Shown in pieces: positions 1 through 3,863 of a DNA stretch of 5,205 nucleotides; within the stretch, counting starts at the first letter, position 1; every line of letters starts with the position of its first letter. Source of the DNA: Bacillota bacterium (lineage in GTDB: Bacteria > Bacillota > UBA5301 > JASBVW01); assembly GCA_029961005.1 (NCBI GenBank), contig JASBVW010000124.1:1-5205 (forward strand), in the 5' to 3' direction. Position numbers and translations under genes: made by a program. Below the pieces are notes generated by a model. The model did no database searches, was not told the origin of the DNA, and was given only the letters and a program-made list of their open reading frames with translations.

Positions 1-767
1 AGGTGCCTCCCTCCCGGGCTGGCGGCGAGCAGGCCCCGTTCCGCCAAAAGGCGGCGCACCTTTTGCACCACTCGCACCGCCGGGTCCACCAGAGCCACCT
101 TTTCCCCTAAAAGCCCCCTGATCTCGCCCGCCACCAGGGGGTAATGGGTACAGCCCAAGACCACCGTATCCACGCCCGCCGCCTGGAGCGGGGCCAGGTA
201 CTCCGCCAGCGCCTGCCGCAACTCACCTCCGGCCAGCTGCCCCGCCTCGATCAGGGGCACCAGGCGGGGGCAAGCCTGCTGGTAGACCCGGAGGGCGGGG
301 TCCAGGGCCCGAAAAGCCTCGACATAGGCTCCGCTCCGCACCGTGCTCTCCGTCGCCAGGAGTCCTATGCGACCGTTGCGCGTCACCTCCGCCGCCAGCT
401 CCGCCCCGCCTTCGATCATGCCGACCACCGGCAGGTCAAATTCCCGCCGCACGACGGGCAAGGCCAGCGCGGAGGAGGTGTTGCAAGCAGCAATGGCCAG
501 CTTCACCCCCTGCCCGGCCAAAAAGCGCAGGATCTGCCGGTTAAATTCCAGGATCTCTTCGGCGCTGCGATGCCCGTACGGGACATGGGCGGTGTCCGCA
601 AAATAAACGACGGCCTCCTGCGGCAGCTGCCTCTGCACCTCGCGCAGGACCGTCAGCCCTCCCAGGCCCGAATCGTAGATGCCCAGCGGGGCCCGGGCGG
701 AAAGCCCGCCCGTTTCGGCCGGCGCAGGGCGCAAAGAGCGCGTCGTCTCGTCAGATGAAGTTGACAT
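1..767 (-). CDS. murI: glutamate racemase MurI (C-terminus cut by window edge)
   Basis: Interconverts L- and D-glutamate in the cytoplasm by cofactor-independent two-cysteine acid/base chemistry, supplying D-Glu to the MurD step of peptidoglycan synthesis. I translated 255 complete codons from the minus strand, with no stop before the edge. Family motifs are in order: IYDSGLGGLTV (residues 30-40, with Asp32 and Ser33), ADTAHVPYG (58-66), ACNTSSA (94-100, catalytic Cys95) and LGCTHYPL (204-211, catalytic Cys206 and His208). The family is usually about 260-280 residues, so probably only a few tens of residues are missing. ATG at 767 is chosen because AAAAGGAG lies upstream (780-787), although the 12-nt spacing is long; no ATG, GTG or TTG sits closer to that site. 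This start gives about 24 extra polar, low-complexity residues before the usual N-terminus. It is the third gene of the leftward cluster, 112 bp after the GerMN gene. Function is very secure; the exact start is less so. Confidence 0.95.
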   Translation of the reverse strand, partial: MSTSSDETTRSLRPAPAETGGLSARAPLGIYDSGLGGLTVLREVQRQLPQEAVVYFADTAHVPYGHRSAEEILEFNRQILRFLAGQGVKLAIAACNTSSALALPVVRREFDLPVVGMIEGGAELAAEVTRNGRIGLLATESTVRSGAYVEAFRALDPALRVYQQACPRLVPLIEAGQLAGGELRQALAEYLAPLQAAGVDTVVLGCTHYPLVAGEIRGLLGEKVALVDPAVRVVQKVRRLLAERGLLAASPGGRH

Positions 768-879
768 GGAAGATGATTGCTCCTTTTCCCTTCTTAACCA
801 AGGAAATGGCTTCGCAAGTAGTTTATGACCCCACCTGCCAAGCCATACGTCCGCTACTCGCTTCGCTGAAAGGAACCCT
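768..879. other. intergenic gap between GerMN gene and murI; no clear signal
   Basis: These 112 bp separate the two leftward genes and are less GC-rich than the flanking coding sequence. I see the murI ribosome binding site at the left end. I see no convincing promoter: TTGGCA resembles a -35 box on the minus strand, but no -10 box lies at a suitable distance. I see no GC-rich hairpin followed by a T run. The murI reading frame stays open for a good part of the gap, but without conserved sequence. Read-through transcription from the upstream genes is the simplest reading. Confidence 0.4.
779..787 (-). promoter_or_regulatory. ribosome binding site of murI
   Basis: On the minus strand the sequence reads AAAAGGAGC, a good Shine-Dalgarno core (GGAG at 780-783), but 12 nt lie between it and the ATG at 767. 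This is longer than the usual 5-9 nt. A weak potential hairpin (785-806) ends directly against it. It supports 767 as the start because no alternative start codon has better spacing. Confidence 0.5.
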
Positions 880-1428
880 CTACGGGGACGGCTTGACCAG
901 GCTCCAGTCCGGCGCTAAAGGATGGGAGAGGTCCAGGTGCCCCACCAAAGTTTCTATCGGCTCCCCCTCGATCAAAAAGCGCACCCGGGCCACCCCCGGC
1001 ACCCCCTCCACCAGCGAGTTGACCAGGGAGTAGACGGTGGCCAACTCCCCTGTACTCCCTCCTCCGTGATTCTCCTGGAGGGCGCGGTTAAAGTCCAGCG
1101 TCAGCACGTCCCCCTCAATTCTTAAGCCCAAAAGCTCCGTCCCCGGGGGAAGGGTGGGCACCAACCGCTCCTGGGTGGGACCGGCCAAAAGGCCCCGCAC
1201 GATGAAGAAGGCGCGCTCTTCCGCCGAGGTCAAGCCCGCCGCCGCCGGCAACGGCCTGGACTCCGGGACCAGGTAGAGACCGTCCCGGGTGGCAAAGTAC
1301 AGCTTGATCTCCCCTCGCGGATGTTGGATCGGGGGCCGAACCTGGCGCCAGACCGCCACCCCCACCGCCACCGCTGCCAGGAGCACAAAGGCGATCATCC
1401 ACCATGGAACCCTCCGCCGGTCGGCCAT
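880..1428 (-). CDS. membrane-anchored GerMN-domain protein (GerM-like)
   Basis: A protein of 182 residues from the chosen ATG. It has a short basic N-terminus, one hydrophobic segment (about residues 9-27, WWMIAFVLLAAVAVGVAVW), then an extracytoplasmic GerMN domain. Domain hallmarks are the opening strand IKLYFATRDGLYLVP, the central VRGLLAGPTQERLVPTLPPGT, the strand ALTLDF-like VLTLDFNRAL, the helix ATVYSLVNSLVEGVPGVARVRFLIEG, and the closing HLDLSHPL. In B. subtilis GerM is a sporulation and germination lipoprotein acting between mother cell and forespore; GerMN domains also occur in other envelope proteins. No lipobox cysteine is present, so this copy is probably held by an uncleaved anchor rather than by lipid. 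GTG at 1437 would add three residues, but GGGGGTGA at 1434-1441 is an excellent ribosome site exactly 8 nt before the ATG at 1428, so I start there. It lies 21 bp after the amidase stop. Its role in spore formation is inferred from domain and context. Confidence 0.88.
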   Translation of the reverse strand: MADRRRVPWWMIAFVLLAAVAVGVAVWRQVRPPIQHPRGEIKLYFATRDGLYLVPESRPLPAAAGLTSAEERAFFIVRGLLAGPTQERLVPTLPPGTELLGLRIEGDVLTLDFNRALQENHGGGSTGELATVYSLVNSLVEGVPGVARVRFLIEGEPIETLVGHLDLSHPLAPDWSLVKPSP

Positions 1429-1433
1429 CCCTT

Positions 1434-1441
1434 TCACCCCC
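1434..1441 (-). promoter_or_regulatory. ribosome binding site of the GerMN gene (decides the start)
   Basis: The minus strand reads GGGGGTGA, which can pair with the 16S tail almost throughout if one G-U pair is allowed. GGGGG ends 8 nt before the ATG at 1428. The alternative GTG start at 1435-1437 lies inside this site and has no purine-rich site of its own upstream. Confidence 0.65.
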
Positions 1442-1449
1442 GGTGAATA

Positions 1450-3381
1450 TTACTGCGCCGCAGCCGCCCGCCCCTCCTCCTGGAAGTAGCGCTCTATCCC
1501 GCGCGCAATGGCCTCCGCCGCCTGCTGCCGGAAACCGGCGTCGGCCAGGAGTTTCTCCTCGTCAGGATTGGAGAGGAAGGCCACCTCCACCAAAACCGCC
1601 GGCATCTTGGGCTCCCGCACCACCACAAACTCCTTGTTGGCCTTGATGGCGCGGTTGGCCAGCCCCAGTCCCGTCAGTTCGTCGCTGATCAGCTCCGCCA
1701 GCCGCTTGGCCTTCTCGTTGCCCGGGTAGTAGTACATCTCTGAACCGTTGGCGTACTGGTGCCGGAAGGAATTGGCGTGCAGACTGACAAAGATCTGGCC
1801 CTGCTGGGCATTGGCCAGGGCCGCCCGGTCGTAGAGCGGGACGAAGGTGTCGTCGCTGCGCGTGAGAAAGACCTCTGCGCCGCGGTTTTGCAGCACCTCC
1901 GCCAGCCGCCGGCCCAGGTCCAGGTTGACGTCCTTCTCCCGCAGACCGGACCGCCCAAAAGCCCCGGGGTCGGCCCCGCCGTGGCCCGGGTCCACGACGA
2001 TCCTCTTCCCCAAAACCGCCGAGCGATTGATCTCCACCACAATTCGGTGGGACCCTTCTTCCTTTACCACCTGGTAGCCCACCGAGTGGGTCAGGTCCAC
2101 CACCACCCGGGCCGTCTCAGAGTTGAACTGAGCCGCCCGCACCTGCCGGACGGGGCCCTCCCCCTGGCCGGCTACCGGCTGGAGCTGGGGGCTGACCGCC
2201 GCTCCCAGGATGTCAATGGCCAGGCGTTCCGGCTGGGTGAGGTGGAGGGCGGAAAAAGCAGTGGCCCCCGTGGTCTCGATGATGACCCGGGTCTTGCCCG
2301 GCACCTCTTCCACCTGCAGGCCCACCACCTGATCGAGCAGCTCCAGGGCCACCTGCCGGGAGTCTTCCGTCAAGACGGGCCGGTAAGACAGGGGGGTCTT
2401 CAAGTCCAGCACCACGCGCACCAGGTCCGGCTGGAACTGGCTCAAGCGGACCTTGGCCACCGCCGGGTCGTCTACCGCTTGCTCGGTCTCGGCCGCCTGC
2501 AAGACCGCCTGGGGCAGGTCTACCACCAGGCGGGGAGGAGATTCCAGGACCTTGACCTCATAGACCAGGGGAGCACTCCCCTGGATGGTCAGGCGCCCCT
2601 GACCCTCGGTCCGGCTAAAACTGGCCCTCGTCACCACCCGGTAAGCCCGCAGGTTCAACTGCTGGGGGCGGGCCGGATCTCTCTCCGCCGCAAAGCTGAC
2701 CGGTTGTACCAGGTCGGCCACCACCCGCACCACCGTAGGCGCAAACTGCCGGGCGCGCAGACCTCGAATGGCGGAATTCCCCGGCACAGGCGGGTCGCCG
2801 GCGGCCAGCCGGGCGTCGTACAGATCCACCACCAGGCGGGGAGGATTGGCCAGAGAGCGCACCTCGTAGCGCAACGGCCGGGTGGCCACTATGCTGAAGC
2901 CCGGCCTTCCGTCCCGCTCAGCGTAGCTGAGGGCCTCCACCCTGGCCAAAGGTGCTTCTAAAGAGAGAATATGTTTCTCCTCATCCCAGACAGACCTGTA
3001 ACCTAAAAGTTCGGCCACCAAAGAGGCGGGAAGGTAAAGGTCCTCTCCCGCCCGCAGGACGGCAGCGGAAAGTCGGCGCCGGCTCCCGTTCACTTCTACC
3101 TCTGTGGCCCCTTCCCGCAAGCGGATCTCCTGGCCGTTCACCTTGAGGTCCAGCACCTCTCCCTCCCAGGCGGCAGCCTGTTCCCCACCCAAGGCTAGAG
3201 CCAAGGCCCGGAGGGGAAGCTGAACGGAGCCCGCACTCTCCAGGGGAGCAGGGGTCAGCGGCAGGAGCTCTCCATTCAATAACACCTGGGGCACGGCCGC
3301 GGCCACCAGAGGGGCAAGCCAGAAGAGCAAGAGCAGCAACAGGGCCAGAGCATATCCGCGAGAGAAAGACGATTGCTGCAC
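1450..3381 (-). CDS. exported N-acetylmuramoyl-L-alanine amidase, three AMIN domains plus Amidase_3
   Basis: A zinc peptidoglycan hydrolase of 643 residues that cleaves the bond between MurNAc and L-Ala of the stem peptide, acting outside the membrane. Residues 1-29 are a signal peptide ending in an AAA region. Residues about 30-145 resemble the copper-amine-oxidase N-terminal-like fold common in Firmicutes wall proteins (LPLRALALALGG, LYLPASLVAELLGY). Three AMIN repeats follow (about 147-245, 250-350, 352-455), marked by PPRLVVDL, PPRLVVDL and PERLAIDI and by VRVVADL, VRVVLDL and ARVVVDL. The catalytic domain (458-640) shows zinc ligands His467 in DPGHGG, Glu482 in LREKDVNL and His535 in SLHANS, and catalytic Glu599 in VLVEVAFLSN. 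Only about 64 residues separate His535 and Glu599, so there seems no room for the blocking helix of E. coli AmiB/AmiC. The GTG start at 3381 is supported by GAAGGGGG 8 nt upstream. First gene of the leftward cluster. It could be a vegetative cell-separation enzyme or a CwlD-like spore-cortex enzyme; the sequence does not decide. Confidence 0.95.
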   Translation of the reverse strand: MQQSSFSRGYALALLLLLLFWLAPLVAAAVPQVLLNGELLPLTPAPLESAGSVQLPLRALALALGGEQAAAWEGEVLDLKVNGQEIRLREGATEVEVNGSRRRLSAAVLRAGEDLYLPASLVAELLGYRSVWDEEKHILSLEAPLARVEALSYAERDGRPGFSIVATRPLRYEVRSLANPPRLVVDLYDARLAAGDPPVPGNSAIRGLRARQFAPTVVRVVADLVQPVSFAAERDPARPQQLNLRAYRVVTRASFSRTEGQGRLTIQGSAPLVYEVKVLESPPRLVVDLPQAVLQAAETEQAVDDPAVAKVRLSQFQPDLVRVVLDLKTPLSYRPVLTEDSRQVALELLDQVVGLQVEEVPGKTRVIIETTGATAFSALHLTQPERLAIDILGAAVSPQLQPVAGQGEGPVRQVRAAQFNSETARVVVDLTHSVGYQVVKEEGSHRIVVEINRSAVLGKRIVVDPGHGGADPGAFGRSGLREKDVNLDLGRRLAEVLQNRGAEVFLTRSDDTFVPLYDRAALANAQQGQIFVSLHANSFRHQYANGSEMYYYPGNEKAKRLAELISDELTGLGLANRAIKANKEFVVVREPKMPAVLVEVAFLSNPDEEKLLADAGFRQQAAEAIARGIERYFQEEGRAAAAQ

Positions 3382-3389
3382 CGCACTTG

Positions 3390-3397
3390 CCCCCTTC
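3390..3397 (-). promoter_or_regulatory. ribosome binding site of the amidase gene
   Basis: The minus strand reads GAAGGGGG, with 8 nt to the GTG at 3381. This supports the non-ATG start, which in turn places an intact signal peptide at the N-terminus. Confidence 0.6.
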
Positions 3398-3467
3398 GCA
3401 CCGGCTCTTTTGACCTCTTCGACGCTTTTCCTGGTTATCCTCCAAGATCCAACCTTCTCTGACCCTC

Positions 3468-3495
3468 AGCCGGCTTACATAAATTAGCAGCCGGC
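3468..3495. repeat. paired AGCCGGC motifs, 21 bp apart, candidate operator
   Basis: AGCCGGCT at 3468-3475 and AGCCGGC at 3489-3495 begin exactly 21 bp apart, two turns of the helix. Because AGCCGGCT is itself a palindrome, the pair also forms an inverted repeat (7-bp arms, 13-nt AT-rich loop). The arrangement sits in the middle of the divergent promoter region. A protein-binding site is a reasonable inference, but chance in GC-rich DNA is possible. It lacks a T run, so a terminator is unlikely. Confidence 0.35.
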
Positions 3496-3507
3496 CACCC
3501 CACAATA
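3477..3507 (+). promoter_or_regulatory. possible sigma-G-type promoter of the SASP gene
   Basis: ACATA (3477-3481) resembles the -35 element (GMATR) and CACAATA (3501-3507) resembles the -10 element (CATNNTA) of forespore sigma-G promoters, each with one mismatch. The 19-bp spacer is slightly long. Transcription would begin near 3514, leaving a leader of about 40 nt, which is sensible. The family is typically forespore-expressed, which makes this the most plausible candidate, but the match is weak. Confidence 0.27.
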
Positions 3508-3542
3508 AGGTTGAGTCCGAACAGCGTCTGCCGATATATAGA

Positions 3543-3550
3543 GGAGGGTG
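3543..3550 (+). promoter_or_regulatory. ribosome binding site of the SASP gene
   Basis: GGAGGGTG, with the GGAGG core ending 7 nt before the GTG at 3555. A strong site, which settles the GTG start. Confidence 0.7.
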
Positions 3551-3554
3551 TACC

Positions 3555-3863
3555 GTGCCTAAAAAAGGCAAGCTTACCCCCGAGGAATGGAAGGCGGCCA
3601 TGACCCGGTACAAGTATGAGGTAGCCGCTGAATTGGGGTTAAAGGCTAAACTAAACCGGGTGGGCTGGCGGCACATGACTACTGAAGAATGCGGCCGCAT
3701 CGGCGGCCGGATGGGCGGGCGCCTGGGCGGGGAGATGGTCAAGAGGCTGATCGCCCGGGCGGAAGAGGCCATGATCCGGGGGCAGAAGCCCACGGCCCCC
3801 CACCCCGCTCCGCCCGACCCCGCCCCCTCCGAGACCCAAGAAAGGAGCTGGCCAAAGCAATGA
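3555..3863 (+). CDS. alpha/beta-type small acid-soluble spore protein, extended
   Basis: A 102-residue member of the alpha/beta-type SASP family, which coats DNA in the dormant spore, shields it from UV and chemical damage, and is degraded at germination. Helix 1 holds KYEVAAELGL (20-29); Glu22-Val23 matches the site cut by the germination protease GPR. The second conserved block is MTTEECGRIGG followed by GGEMVKRLIARAEEAM (41-73), equivalent to GGEITKRLVAMAE of Bacillus SASPs. Two things are unusual. The glycine turn holds tandem GG(R/E)(M/L) units at residues 50-61, longer than in classic members. A proline-rich tail follows (about 78-102), making the protein longer than the usual 60-90 residues. 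GTG start with a strong ribosome site 7 nt away. The stop TGA overlaps the next gene's ATG. Probably expressed in the forespore under sigma-G, by family knowledge. Confidence 0.92.
   Translation: MPKKGKLTPEEWKAAMTRYKYEVAAELGLKAKLNRVGWRHMTTEECGRIGGRMGGRLGGEMVKRLIARAEEAMIRGQKPTAPHPAPPDPAPSETQERSWPKQ
3841..3847 (+). promoter_or_regulatory. ribosome binding site of the NDH-2 gene, inside the SASP gene
   Basis: AAAGGAG lies within the last codons of the SASP, 12 nt before the ATG at 3860. The long spacing, together with the ATGA overlap, suggests that ribosomes ending the SASP may restart here (translational coupling). Confidence 0.5.

Larger units (their letters stand above)
3382..3554. promoter_or_regulatory. 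divergent promoter region, amidase / spore protein
   Basis: A 173-bp gap between the start codons of the leftward amidase and the rightward SASP, so it must carry at least one promoter in each direction unless a third transcript reads through. Its centre (3476-3486) is AT-rich and flanked by paired AGCCGGC motifs. I could not find a good sigma-A promoter for the amidase: candidates on the minus strand such as TTGTGG with TATGTA 18 bp later match poorly. No terminator is expected or seen. Confidence 0.6.

Noticed and set aside
144..758. Plus-strand open frame (204 codons) opposite murI
   Set aside because: Antisense to a racemase with both catalytic cysteines; no family resemblance.
785..806. 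Hairpin TTTCCCTT / AAGGAAA upstream of murI
   Set aside because: The stem is short, AT-rich and has a bulge. It adjoins the ribosome site and might modulate it, but it is too weak to call as a regulator or terminator.
809..866. GCTTCGC direct repeat (809-815 and 860-866)
   Set aside because: Only 7 bp, two copies 51 bp apart, with no further symmetry; consistent with chance.
1435..1437. GTG as the start of the GerMN gene
   Set aside because: It falls inside the best ribosome binding site and has none of its own; the ATG at 1428 has ideal spacing.
1759..2961. Long plus-strand open frame (400 codons) opposite the amidase
   Set aside because: It lies fully antisense to a gene with clear catalytic motifs. 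Its protein is rich in His, Gln, Arg and Gly, typical of antisense frames in GC-rich DNA, with no motif or ribosome site.
3511..3540. TTGAGT with TATATA 18 bp later as a sigma-A promoter for the SASP
   Set aside because: The start of transcription would fall within or next to the ribosome site at 3543-3550, leaving almost no leader. The -35 match is also partial.
2981..3793. Minus-strand open frame (270 codons) spanning the divergent promoter
   Set aside because: It overlaps both the amidase start and the SASP on other frames, and its translation shows no family features. The conserved SASP and amidase sequences explain this DNA.
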